Positions 27,501-42,500 of a stretch of DNA of 64,000 nucleotides are shown here, piece by piece. This DNA comes from Brugia malayi (taxonomy: Eukaryota; Nematoda; Chromadorea; Rhabditida; Onchocercidae). Location: positions 2,890,001 through 2,954,000 of the forward strand of contig NW_025062478.1 of NCBI RefSeq assembly GCF_000002995.4, given 5' to 3'. The translations under genes and the position numbers were made by a program. Positions within the stretch are counted from its first letter, which is position 1. Every line of letters starts with the position of its first letter. The notes under the pieces are model-generated. The model was not told the DNA's origin, ran no database searches, and saw nothing but the letters and a program-made list of their open reading frames with translations.

Positions 27501-30500
27501 CAAAATCGATGATCTTTAAAATATTAAAAATTTAAATTTACAGATGACAGAAAATCGCTTTGAAAATAATACAAATTTTGCAATATTTATTAATGGATAT
27601 TATGCATTTATTAATATATCATCCAATAATTTCACAAACAATAATGCACCAAATGAAATTGGCTTAATTACATTAAATGGAATGGAAAAAACTTTATTCT
27701 TTGAACGAAATCGACTCATTTACAATTACGTATGTATGAATGAAAATTTTTTTTTTTCTTTTATTTACAGATAATTATTGCTAAAATTAAAAAAAAATTT
27801 TTTTAAATTTTCATGAAATAAGCATTTTTTTTCATTGTAATCTTAAATAATTATTAATTAGCAATAGTTTTTTTTTTTAATTTTTGTTTAATTTCACATT
27901 TTAATTTATATATTAGATATTATTTTATATTTTCTTGTCGGATATTTAAAAATATATATTTTATTCATCCAATTATGCAAATAGTTACATGATTTCAGAA
28001 ATAGTTTCTACTAATAAAAAAAAATTTTTTTTCCTCTTTCAAATTTTGATTTTTTGCTTAAATTATCTTTTCATTCATTCAATTTGTAATTATTTTATAA
28101 TATAATCATGACAAATGATAATTAATTAATTAATTAATTAATTCAGGGTTGTTGGATGTTAAAAATGAATATTCGATCTCATTCATTACGTAATAAAGCA
28201 ACAGCTTGGATTCAATATAATTACTTTGTGCAAAATAGTTTTTTACATAATACGCAAGAATACGTGGATATGTGGCCACGATCATTTACTATTGGCATAT
28301 TTGGATCACAATTAGCTAATATTCATTTTAATCGTTTATGGAATATTTTATTTGATTTCGAGCTTATTTCTGGCGCTAAGGTTTAATTATAACTATTCAA
28401 TTACTTAAGTATTTAATTTCCTCTTCCTTTTTTGCTCGTATTTTTTATTTTACATTTTAGGTTGCTTTTCATCCTTTTAATTTTTTTGTTCATTTCATTG
28501 TTATTTTTAGGAAGAAATAAATTTTAATTAAAAGTTATCACTATTCAAGTAATTAATAAGAGTTAGAAATTTTTTTTTTTACAACTTAATCGTCTTTGTT
28601 TAAGTTAGCTTTTATAAATTTTCAATTTTTTCTTTTTTTCTTTTTTTTTTGAAAAAGCAATGTGTTAATTGTGATTTTAATGCGATGAATGCTTTTTTCA
28701 TTGAAATGAAATTAATAAGAATTTGAAATATACATAAAATTTAAAACTGTTACTTGCTTCTTTGCTATATTTATTTTGCATTTTTTAATTTTTTTTCAAA
28801 TTTAATAAATAAATTTAATTATTAGAAATTATTTTTTAATTTTTTTTTCTTCTTGCACAGAGCGCAAATGTGAAGGATACGATGAATGTGACCTATAATT
28901 GGTGGGGTGTCGCTAATGAAGCTGCAATTAATCAACGAATTTTTGATTTTGATGATTGGAATATTTTTACATTGGCATTATTTAGTCCATTTTATGTTAC
29001 AAAGGAGAATTTCATTAGTTTTTGGTGGAAACCACAAAATGTTTGTCATAAATTATTAAAAAATTTTTTTAAAACTTTATTGTAAAAAATATTTTATGAA
29101 AATGCAATTTATCAACGTGTAGGAATTATGTAAAAATATTTAACTGAGAATATTTAACTAAATATTATCTTTTTTTTATCATTCAAAAAATCTCAAAGTT
29201 ATATTTTAGTTTCTGCAATAAGAGAAATACTTTATTAAGTTTAATTTACAGCTAATAATATAATACACTATGAAATAATTTTATTATACTTTTTTTTTTT
29301 GAATTTAAAATTTGATCAAATTAAATATTGAAATATTTTATTATTAAGGTTTAATTTTCCTTCATCTTTCATTTTTTTGAAGAAAAAAAAATTATTTTTC
29401 TTTTTTTCTACTATTTTTTATTAATTTATTTTATTTATTGGCTTTCTTTCTGGTTTTTTTTTTCTCTGGACACTTTATGGCAGTTAATTTTCAATCAAAT
29501 TTTTATTTTTTCAGGGACAATTAGCAAATGAAAAGCATTCAGAACCATCCATTTATAATTTAAATGGTCGTATTTACGAGTCTAAAATTCTCACTTATAA
29601 TCGTGAACGTTGGCATGAATTTCCATTTCATTATAAGCCATTTGAACCGTATCGAATTATTAAAGATTTAACAATTATGCCTGGTGCAACACTTACTATT
29701 GAAAAAGGTGTCGAAGTCAGTTAAAATTTAGTTAAAATTTTTTCTTTTTCTCTCTTTGTTTATGTTTCTTTTCTTTTTTTTTTTTTTTTCATTTATGTTC
29801 TTATGAGGATTGTTGTGTTAATTTTTTGAAGTTAATGAAGTAAATTGATAAAAAAAAAGTTCCTTCCTTGAAACATTTTTCATTTAAATTTTTTGCTAGC
29901 ATTTTGAAATTTAATAAGGTAACAAGTGCGAAGACAAAAAAAAATCAATAATAAGTTAGTAACTTTAGCAATAATTATTAATAAAATTGGTAATTAATTG
30001 TTAGGTATTTATTTATTTATTTATCAATTTATATAATTTATCATTTCTATATTAAATGCATTTTTTTATATAAAATTAAAAAAAAAAAGAATTGTTTGAA
30101 ATGATATGGGTAAAAATGATATTTTAGGTACATGTTTGGCCAAATGTTCGTATCCTTGTTTTGGGTAATTTAAGAGCAGAAGGAACATACTGGGAGCCAA
30201 TACGTTTTAAGCCAATTAACGTAACGGAATACGCAAAAGAACGTGATACAATCACGTCACGTCATAAACGCTCAAATCAACATTGTTCATTCATTCAATC
30301 CAATAATTTATGCCATTACCAAACAAAGCGACAAATTAAATGGTTAATTTTAATTTATTTTTTTCTCTCCCTCCCTGTCTCTCTCTTTCTTCTATTCTTC
30401 GTAGCTTTTTAAAAATAGTATGCAATTAAAATTATCATTTTGCTAATAATTTCAATAGCTAAATTTAAATATAAACAATAATTTTTCCTTTTTATTTCAT

Positions 30501-33500
30501 TTTAATGATGTCCATTTTATTTTATTTTATCATTAAAATATTCAAATTAATATATAATTATGCAAAATTGATATATTATACAGGAATTACAAAAGTTTAT
30601 CTTATTGTGAAGGAATTTAAATCATTTTAACAAATTCAGTTATCAATTAATTAAATTTTTTTTTGAATTTAATTATCAGATTAATATTTATTTCTAAAAA
30701 ATTAGATTAATTTAAAATTAATTACTTTATTAGGTATGGAAAAGATACAATTAATCAATATTTTCCATCATTAAATCGATATAATTCATATTATCAACAA
30801 TTTGGAATACGTTTGAATGGAACAAAGCCAACTAATGGATTTTTAGAATTTTATAATGCAACAACAAATGAATGGATACCATCGTGTGATCGAGCATTTA
30901 CCATACGAAATGCACAGGTTTTTCTTTTTTTTTAATTGTTATTTATTTATTTGTTTATTTTTGAAATATATAATTAAAATTGTTAAATGATTGGTAATAA
31001 AAATGTTTGAAAGTTAAAAAAAAATTTATTGCGAAACGAACAAAAATGAATAATCAATAATTTGTTAATGGTTTAAATTAAATTAAAATATCATTTATTT
31101 TAAATGAAAGAAAAATTTTTTCAACTATTTATTATCAAAAAAAAAAAAAAAAAAAAAAAAGGATATTACATTGTTTTTAATTGAAGATCATATTTCCTTT
31201 ATATTTTTATCAGCAAAAGTTTTTTTTTTTTTTTTTTAAGAAAAAGAAGACAAAAATTTTTAATTTAATATTAAAAAAGAAAAAATGAAATTTGTTAAAA
31301 TTTCAGGTGGTATGTCGTGAACTTGGCTTTAAAAGTGCTAATGTTTATGAATGGTTAACACCACGATGGAATTATAATCCAAAAATAACAATTCGAAAAA
31401 ATTATGTTACACCACGGCAATGTATTGGAGAAGAATTAAAGTTTGACCATTGTCCACTACGTATGAGTAATAATTTAAGTATGTGGCAATGTATTGATAA
31501 TGAACATTTTAATTATATATATTGTGATGAAAAACCGACCCTAAACAGGTATAATTTTATTTTTCAATTATAATTTTTTGAAATTTTAAACTGAATTTAA
31601 GGAATTTTTGCTATTTTTAGTTTCATTTCTATTCTTTTTTTCTTTCTATACACTGATGAATTCATGATTGTTAATTTAATTTTTTTTTATTGAAAATATT
31701 GAAGAAAAAAATTTGAAAATATATATTGAAAAAATATATTGAAAAAAGAAAGAAAAGAATTATATGAAGGAGAAAGAGAAAGGAAGAGAAATTATTCAAA
31801 AATTATACAAGAGAATTATTAAAAATTATAGAGAACTATTAATGATTTCTACAAGATTTGTTAAAAAATTACATAATTATTGAAAAAATAATACGGAAAA
31901 TTATACAGGTGAAAGAGAGGTATAGATAATAAATTTTTTATTAAATTAAGGAAGTGCGAAAGAATTTCTTGGAATTAAGATTAAATTATTTCAATAAATT
32001 TAAATCTAAAATAAAATTGAATGAATTGAACTATACGAAATTAATTAATGCTAAAATTATTCACAATTATTATTAGTGAAAAAATAGATTTAGAATTATA
32101 ACTGTTGAAAAAAGATTATTATTTTTAAGAAATTGAAGAGAAAATTTGATTGAATAATTTCTTTCTCACAACAGTGTGATTAGATTATTTGAAAAAATCT
32201 AATTATTTTAATTCTTGTAATGAACCAAAATTTTTAAACATTATGTGAAAATAAATCATTTAAATTATTATAAATATTTCAGAAATTAAATGAATTTTAG
32301 AAGATCGATTTAATTAAATGAATAAATATTAATGCAAAAAGTTGAATAATAATTATCTGAACTATTTCATTGTTATATAAATAGAAAGAATTATACGAAA
32401 CTAATTAATTATTTTTTAAACAAATCTGAATATAAAAATTGAATAACTGCATTATTTGCTTTCAGAAGTCAGAAATTATATGAAACTTGTTATTTCATTT
32501 AATTTGTATTTCAATTTTTCTAATTATAATGAATAAAAAAATAGTAAATAAAATGAAATAGAATATATTTTCAATAATTTTAAAAATGAAAGCGTAATTA
32601 ATTATTCGGAATTTTATAGTAATTATATTGGTAATTGGGGTGGTATTACAATTACGCATGATAGCATTGATTATGCACAAAGTAATAATACAACGACAGG
32701 TTAAGTTTGTTCAATTATTTATTTCTTCTTTTTTTTTTCAGTCATTTTAATTCATTTCATTTCATTCTATTTTTATTCAATTCAATGCAATTTGCTGTCA
32801 ATTCATATATTTTTAACTTTTACCAATTTCAATCAAAATGTAATTACCCAATAGATAATTCTTTTTTTAAAAAAAAAAGAAAAGCTTTGAATAAATAAAT
32901 TGATGAATCAATAATTAATTCCATTTCGTTTTAATTTCAGTTAATTTAGCTTATTTTATATGCTTGTAATTTATCAATTTAAATTATAATTTACGTTTTC
33001 AAAAGCGAAATTTGAAACAAAAAAAATGTAAATTCTAAATTAAAAAGTAATAATTTTTAATTTTTTTCTAATTGTAGAACAATCAGTACTAAGAAATGTG
33101 GAAATTGTTGGTGGTGGATTAGGTCATAATGAAAGTATTGACGTAGCTACGTTACTATCAATTGGACGTAGTCCGATCTTCGATCACGTAAACATAACAA
33201 ATTCATCAATGCATGGCTTACAGGTTTTTCGTTTTTTATTTTAAGTGATAAAATTTAAAAAATAAAAAAGTGCAGCTTAAAATTAACAGAATTAAAGTTT
33301 TAAATTTATAAATGATTTGTTATAACTAAATAGCAAAAACAAAATCATGATACTGCTTACATAATATAAAACCGAATTGCCGATGCATATATAATTAAAT
33401 ATAAATTTTAATTTCAAATTTCCTTGTAATCAATATTAACACCAAAAACTACCACTGATATTTTGATAAGAGACTCCAAATATAATTCTTTGTTTTCCTT

Positions 33501-36500
33501 CTTTTTTCTTTTTCATTTATCGCTTTTATGCCGTAAATATGAATCAATTTTGGATGTGATATGAATAAAATTTGCAGCTGATAATATTTTAAAATTGAGA
33601 AAGCAATAATTTCTTTTAAAAAATGAAAATAAAATCGATGATACAAGAAATATCAGTAAATACTAATGATTAACAAATAAAAAATAAAGATCAAAATTCA
33701 TTGGAACCAACTAAAATTAATTCTAAAATTTATAGCTTTTTTAAATCATTTATTCATGAATTTACAGATTCTCATTCCATATAGAGATATAATTCTGAAC
33801 AAACTTAATGTAACACAAAATCATGGCTATGGCATAAGCTTATGGTTATCAAATTTACAGGGATCAGGTGGTAATTCAGGTATTTTTACAATTACTAATT
33901 TTAATTTATAAGAAGTATTTTGGAGCACTTTGTAGGATAGTAAAAATTTAATACTATGAGATATATTGAAATATCTTTAATATGTTTACAAAAAGTGATT
34001 CATTTATTATATTTATTCGAATGTATGACATAACTTTTCTTTGAAGCAATTGTATTACGGTAGTTTGTATACAGTATGAATACAGTATGATAGTGATATT
34101 TTCAGCAAGTGTATTAGGAATGATGAATATTATACCGTATAATGCTCGTGGTTTATTAGATATTTGCTCAGCACAAAAAGAATTCGAAGTTTTAAATCGT
34201 ATAATAATGTTTTACAAATATGATTCGCATACTGTTGATTGTGTTAAAATCTTTACATCACCGGAACGAAGCATTGGATTTCGATTTCTTTTGGTAAGGA
34301 AAAAAATAGAAAATTTTCTATTTCAAAAATAGTATGCATTAAATAGAATTATTTGCTTGAAATTGTTTTTAAATATCGTTTTGCAAGGAAAAGTCAAAAA
34401 ATCTCATGAATACTTTTGTTAAATTCCAAATATTTATTAAATTTAAGTATCGCAAAATTTGTACTGAAGTTTGTATTAAATTTTACAACATAATTTAATT
34501 ATTCTAGCGTTTTATGCTATATAATTTTGCAGAAATTTTATTAATTATACTATGAACAATTTGAGATTTGTTACTTTGACTGTTTGTTCAATCCCAATTA
34601 TAGTTTAATTATACATAACAATCAATTACAGATTAATCCTTACGATGGTTCTCAAATGAATTATGGCCGTTTAGATTCAGTAACACTTTACAGTGATGCA
34701 AAATTTACTCAAATTATACATCAGTTTACTTCACAAACATCAGACTGGTCGTTAAATATCCAAGCACAATCGCTTTTGGCTATACATATGAGAGCTAATG
34801 CAGCCAATGGAATTTATGGATTTATTGCTGAAATTACTGTTGTTCCAACATTAACACAAACATGTCAGTGTGTCTTTACTGAAATTACTTAGTTAATTAT
34901 ATGAGTAAATTGAAATTAATTATTTTTATTACCAAAATAAATTGTTTTCTAAAAAAAGAAAAAATGAAATATCCTGTATTATTCATACAATATTATCCTA
35001 AATCGTACTTCAAGTTTACTATGTCTTATATATTTAAAATTTTCGTATACAAATTTTTACAGTTTTTTTCCAAATTAAATTTATTAAATAATAAATAAAT
35101 TGCTTTAATTTCTCTCACTAATCTATTTAAAATGTGCTAGTTTTTTTCACTAAATTAATTATGTAGGTGTTTTTAAGGATATTATCTTGTATCCTTATAA
35201 AAATTATGTATCCTTATAAATATATAAGTCATATAATCTATTAGTGATCTAATTTATTTATATGATATGCAAGATAATTTTTCAATAATTTCTAACAGTT
35301 TGAAGTTTTTTTTCCTAATATGCTAAATTAAAGTTTTTTAAAAAAAAAAATATGACTTTTTTCATTATTTTTTGTTTTCTCTTTTCAGATGCTATAGATG
35401 AAGTTTTAATACGAAATAGCTACATCGAGAGGAATGACCGCGGTGCGATAATTTATCGTAATACAGGTGAATTAGGACCTAATCTTATAATTAGCAATTG
35501 TATGATTCGGAATAATGGCTATCATTTATTTGGTAATATCAGTACAACTACCTATGCCATTCAATTGCATTTTCATAATACATTGGTTGGTAATAAATTT
35601 TATTCATTGTTCATTTTATTGTTTACTATTTACATTTTATCGCTTCTCCTACAGCTATTACTACTGTAATTATTACCGTAATCATATATACCATAGTAAA
35701 TAATCATATATATATACCTGATTATTATAAAAGTTTCAAAAGTTTGCCATACTTTCAATTATTTGGTATCATTTTTTTTTTTTAATTCAATGAATTTTTT
35801 GTTTACAATTTGTTTTTGTTAAATGATCAATTAGATCATCAATTTGATAAATATCATTCATAGCAATAATGTTATCTTTTTTTTATTTTTTTTATTGCTT
35901 AACTTTCATAAAATTACATCTTATTTTACATTTAATTTATGTATCAAATAGAGTTATCGTAATTTTTGTTAACAAAAACTCATTATGATATCATTTTTCT
36001 CATTTCTTTTCCTTTCTTTAATTTTAGTTCGCTCAATTCCATAACAATTTATTGATGGATAATATTGGTGGATTAGGGATGACTGCATTAACAACAAGTC
36101 CAATTGCTCGATTAAGTGTAATTATCCGTGAATGTGCTTTCATGCATAATTCAAATGGTACTATTCTTACTTTTGTAGGAAATGGTAATCAGGTTAGTTT
36201 CCTTTTTTTTTTTCTTTCTTTTTCTCTTTCTTACTCATCCTCTTCTATCTTTACCTTTTTATTCCTAATGCTACCAAAATTGCAACTATCTAATCATTTG
36301 CTTGAAATTAAGTCTTATGATTTGATTTAAATTAAATCATTACTTGGATTATATCATTTATATCAATAATATTTATCACTAACGAACGTGACTAAATGTC
36401 CATACGAGAAAAATTATGTTTAAGGAAGAGAAGAAAGAGATTTTTAAATTTTAAAATTAATAGATTTAATATACGGAATGTTTGAAAAAATGCTGATTAT

Positions 36501-39500
36501 TATTTATTTTGAACTAACTGATTTTTGTTTCTTATTGTGACTTTTTTTTTTATTAATTTTCTTATTAATCAACTATTGAAATATCGGTGATAAAAAATGA
36601 TTCATTGTAGAAATTATGGTTATTCAATAATCTGATCCGAAGTAATTATGCATTATATCACGATACAGTACTGCTAAGAGGTATTACGGCTAATTTAACA
36701 CTTAATCTATTCGCTAACAACACGGGCTTACATAATCTCGACTTACGACCTAATTTACCTGATTCATTGGATTTATATGTATTGTATAAGAATTGGTTTT
36801 ATGATAACGTTGCTGTTGGACATGGCTATCAGCGTCAGGTATCATTCATTTTTTATCTTTTTGAAATCAAAGCCTGTTTACTTTAATTAAATTTGTTTAA
36901 TTTAAATGTTTTAATGTTTAATTTGTTTAATTTAATTAAATTTCTTTAATTAAAAAAAATAAAACAATAATTTAATTTGTGTCTTGTCATTATCTTTTTG
37001 TTCGCACTTAAAAAAGAAGTTTTGATTCTATCATTTTTTTTTTTCTTTTCTTTTAATTAGAATATTTCTAATAATTTGATTTTTCAATATAATTGTCATT
37101 TCACTATTTCGTCGCTTTCATATTGTAGAAAAACGATAAAACAAATAATCAATTATATTTTGATCAAGAAAAAAATCTCTTATTTTAGTAGCATAATTGT
37201 GTTTAGGAGCGATATGGATATCAACCGGATTATTTGGCTGATGAATTTATGTCTCGACCAAAACGACAACTAATAATGGAAGACGGTGTAAGTTTTGATT
37301 GGTGGACACATATTGGTACAGAATCGGAACGTTATCGAAGTACAGTATATGCAGGCATTTCGAATGTACTGTATCGTGCAAATGTATTCAATAATCCAAT
37401 TAATCCGTATGAATTAGTTGCGGGAAAAGCAAATAGGTAAAATAATTATACCGTATCAATTAATTAATTCTAATGAACTAAATTAATTTAATTAATGATA
37501 TTTGAATATAATTTTATCCATTATCATAAACAAATGCATCCACAATATCATTCTGCAATGATTAAGTTAGAAAAAAATTTTGATTATCATCACTTGTTAT
37601 AGATTACTGAGATCAAACATCTTTTATAAACTTTTGAATTTGAAAATTTTGGCTTATTCCTAATCAACATAATCACAACAAATTTCATTATTTGGATAAG
37701 ATCAAAGTGAAGTTTAATAGATTGAAAGTTCTTATTGTATCAGTTATTAGTTTTGATTATCGTTCGAGTGGGAATTTTTAATTTTAATTATTTTAAATTT
37801 GTTATAGCCTAGAAGGACATGCAATTGATGCAAGAGAAAATTACTGGGGTTATCCGGGAACAGTTAGTGTTGCAAGTGGAAAAATTCGTGATTATCATGA
37901 TTATAAATATTTAATTCGAGTGGATTATGTGCCAGTGCTTGAATCCAATGCATCACTTGTTGAAGGTATGTGATTATTAATTAATGAATAATAAAGAAAA
38001 ATTAAATTAAAAAATTTTTCCTTTAAATTGGATAAAATTTTTCACAATAAATTATCATAAAAAAGTTGCTTAGCATAAAATATATAACACAATTCATTAA
38101 AGCATAACTACAATTACAATTATAATAATTTTTATAAGATAATAATGAAGAAATTTTCTTAGTTCTGCACATTTTTTAAAATATTTTTGGAATTTTTCCT
38201 ATTTGATGCTATTTTCATATTAATTATAATATTATAAGTGATATTGAATAATTTTTTTTTTTTTTTTACTGCGACACATAAATTATTCGCGATTTCCGGT
38301 TCTTGCCCAATCATATTAACATTTAGAATTATTAAACTGTAATTAATTTTTACAAATATTTTAAATCAGAAATTCACTGAAAACATAATCTTTTGGCTTT
38401 TCGATTGCTGTGTTAGGAAAAATAAAAGTAAAGTGCAATTTGTTTTCAGGTGACTGTCCAGCCGGATGGTTTCAGATCGGTAGAGATGAATTTAAATCTT
38501 GTTTTCTATACAGTGGTGCGGTAAGCACTTATATGGCTGCTGTCAAATTTTGTCAGGTATAAATATAAATACAAATGAATATATATTGTAACGTAGTAAT
38601 AGTGATAATAATTATTATTTCTATTATAATTGATATTAGTGGTAGTGGTAATGTAATCAATATTTTTAAGTATGCTTAATTTGCTTTAACTGTAATATTT
38701 TTTTTGCTAAATTATGAAAATGTTAAAATTTTAATCAATTAGAGTAAATAATCGATTTTAATATTTTTCTTTTTTTTGTTTTATAAATGATTTCAGAGAT
38801 AAAGTAAAATCATACATTTGTGGTATGAGGAATACCAAAATTAAAATAATTTTTTTCTATATGTGAAACGATCAAATGTAGCAAATGAAATTCAAACATA
38901 GTTTATAATTTTGAAAGCAAAATAAAAAAGACATATTTTTATTATTAAGTAATTTTTTTTTTGTTAAATAATCAAAATTGTATGAATTTATGAATAAAAG
39001 AAGAGAATGTTTAAGAGTGAAATTAACTTTTAGATTTATTAACTTTAATTAATTACATATATATATTCAGAAATGAATTTTAATTTCAGGAAATGGATGC
39101 ATTTGTACCATATTTACGAGTTGATGATAACAGACAAAAACAACTTGCAAAACGAATCGATGATATCATACATATGCGAACAAACGATAATATCGATCGT
39201 TACAATACTTTTACAGTATTATCATTTTATATTTTCTTTATTACAAAATTGTTAAAATATTATTTCATTTTAAAAAGCTATTAATACAGCTATTGACACT
39301 TCGATTCTAATTTCAATTGAATTCAAATTAAAAAATTGCCTCTTTCAGTATCCACTTTTCAATAATTAAATAATTTCAATTCATATTTTAATTATATAAC
39401 TTTCTAATTGTTTTGCATTAGTGTTTAATTTAATTGCACCACCATTAATAGCAATAATTATGCTAAAATTACAATTTGAGTAAATAAATTTCTGAAGGTT

Positions 39501-42500
39501 ATTTGGAAAGGAAAAAGAAATGGAAACTAATTAATATTATAACTCTAATTTATGATATGTATATCTGCAAGCATATTTTATTAAATTAGTTCATTTTAAT
39601 AAAGAGAAAAAGAAAAAACGAAGAAATGAGAAAAAAAGAATTGATAAAATTATTCTAATAATCAAGCATTGTCTTTTTAAAGTATTATTCTAATTTCATT
39701 AATCATTAAATTATAGGATGTATACGATAGACAGGTATGGATCTCAGGTGTAACAGTTCCATTAACACAATGCGGTTGGTTAAGCACACGCACTGGTAAT
39801 ATTGGTACTCAGAATTGCAATAATTTATTGTCATTTGTATGTGAAAAAGGTTAGAAATTATTAGAAATCAAATTATCTTAGTACTTATTAATTTGAATTA
39901 AATTGGATTGATTGCAATTTAAGTAAAAGAATGAAATTTCTATTAATGTATTGGATTTAAATAGGATTAACTTATTAGAAACGGTATTTAATAAGTTGAA
40001 ATTTCTTGTAATTGTTATTCCTTTAATTATAAAAATATTAAGTAGTAAAAAATTCTTCTGAAATTGATTAAAAGTTATTCCAAAATTAGAAACACAAAAA
40101 AAGTGCATGAATAGTAAATTGGAATTGCAAAAAGAAAATTATTTCATTCAAATTAAAACTTTTAATGAATACAAGAAACAATTTGCAACTCAATTAATTA
40201 TTTTAGGCGAGCAGTAATCATAATGAAAAATGAATAATACTAATTTTGATATAATTAATTGAAAGGACAACTAGTAATCATGAGTATATATAATTAGATA
40301 TTGACCATAATAGAAAAAAATATTCATAACCATAATTAATTAATTAATTAATTACAGGAGTGTTATCATACGATGAGCCAACACTTTGGCGAGGTGGTAT
40401 AATTATTGCTATAATTGCATTAAGTATACTTTTAGTCATCATTTTACTCCTAGCTGTTTGTTGGTACAGGAAATCAACAAAACGGAAAGAGGAAGAAGTA
40501 AGCCGGAAGGAATGCATCCGTGCTTCATTAAGACTTAGTAAATTAGCAAATGAATTACGGAAGAATAATGGTGACAACCGCCGAATTATTAACAATGTAT
40601 AATATTTCATCAAATTTAATCTTTCTATCTTTTTTTTAAAAAATAATTTATGCAATTAGATGAAATTTCTGCTACAAGAATAATTGAATTTTATGCATAA
40701 ACAACTTAACATTATTATTAATTATTATTATTATTGTTATTATTATCGTCATTATTATTGATTATTTCTGTTGTGCAATTTCATTATTCATATAATTTTA
40801 TCACGATTATTATGATTGCTATTATTGAACATATTATTATTTCATTTTTAGATGCCAACAAATGAAATGTTAAATGGTGTTGATTTGCAAACAGATGATG
40901 CAATCATGAATGCACATCGTAATTTGGTTCACGGAAAGGATAATAATCCATGGTCAACAATAACAAAACCTGATTTATCTACCGGAATATATTCAGGAAA
41001 TAATTCTGTTACTTCATTTCTTGATCAAAATATTAAATGTCGTCCATCTGCTGTAGAATTAAACAAAATAAATTCTACTATTGATTCATTATGTTCTCGA
41101 AATAGCTCGGAAAGTTTTACATATCATATGCCATCATCAGTATCCAGGTAAACATATAATTTATAATTTTTTCTTTAAATTATAAACAAAGTTCTTTTTT
41201 TTTCTTTTTATCTTATAATTATTCTTTAATCATACCTATTTATAATTTAAATTTAAACAAAATTCAACATGAATCTTATATTTTATTCAATAATTTTAGG
41301 AATTCGATATCACAAAAACCAAATCCATATGCTGAAGTATCATTAAGTGTTTTTAACGCTTATGGAACGATCAATAATCGTACAGGTAACAATAATAATC
41401 GATCAGTGATCGATCGACATAATACGGACACATCAACGTGTAGCACAAGTACGGACACTGTCACATGTTCAACATGTCAAGATTGTAATGAATCAACGCT
41501 TACAGAACGATCATCATGGAATGATACAAGTAGTGCTCAGTCATCAATCATTTCTGATCGAACTATCCAACATTTGGTATTTTTAAACTTTTTAATTAAT
41601 CATTGTTATTTTTAATTATTACTATTTATACTTCCATAGTTTGCTCATTACTATTCATAGTTTTTTTATTATTTAAATTGTAAATTTTATGAAATAACTA
41701 CAAATGTAAATAGAGGTTGTTGAAAATAATTAAATAAATCAATTTATGTTATAATCATTTCATTCATAATGATATCAATTATGTTTATACTTGAAATAAT
41801 TGAAGTGTTAGTGATGAAAAATAAATTAATAAATTATAATTATTTAATTTCATTGCAATAACTAGTAGAATAAATAAATAAATAAATAATAAGAAATTGT
41901 CAATATGTTAACATTCTATTTATCGATGTTCATTTCTTTTTGTTTTCTTTCATTTCAAATAAAAATAGTGAAAAATTTTAGATTAAACCACTTCTTAATC
42001 GAACAGAACAATTGACAACAAAGGTGACAACAAGAGATGACATGTTACCTAAAACTTTTATTGATTCACATCCACGATCTCCATATAGTAAATTAGTAGA
42101 TCTTCCACCACCGCCATTATTTAATCCAAAATTACTTGAGAGTAAGTTAATTTTTCACCTATTCATTTTAAAATAATAAAATGAAAAAATTATTATATAA
42201 TTATGAAAATAAAGGGAAAAATGAAATTTCTCATTAATTTCTTTTTTTTTTTTTTAATTTTAAAAATTTGATAATTATTTTTTATAGCATTTTACATTTG
42301 TTTACTTTTATAATTTTTTGTTTCTTTTTAAATTTTAAGTTTATGGAACTTTATCTGTTGTATCAGATGAAAGAGATGGTGAAACATCACTTAAACCGAT
42401 ACGGACCGCACCACCACCGCCACAAACATTACCACAAACGCCACAATCACTATCACTATCAGCAACAATATTACCATCATTATCATCATCATTATCATCA

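Larger units (their letters stand above)
21611..29040 (+). other. Repeat 2 (exons 17-28) of the bark beetle homologue
   Basis: Exons: 21611-21856, 22113-22232, 22577-22856, 23280-23608, 23987-24215, 24627-24709, 25227-25416, 25683-25918, 26518-26718, 27544-27729, 28147-28380 and 28861-29040. Order: entry motif (ILGGTIWENQDLG, LNIVPGARLTLSPDTVLQF); SRCR 2 (IRLVDENNKTDVLSGRLEVF, NQWGTIC, NIRCEENEYDITNC); beta-helix rungs (exons 20-21); CUB-like module starting ALLDPCIYEMSLFASG (exons 22-23); Asn-rich rungs (exons 24-27); exit motif YNWWGVANEAAINQRI in exon 28. The arrangement mirrors repeat 1. Confidence 0.85.
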
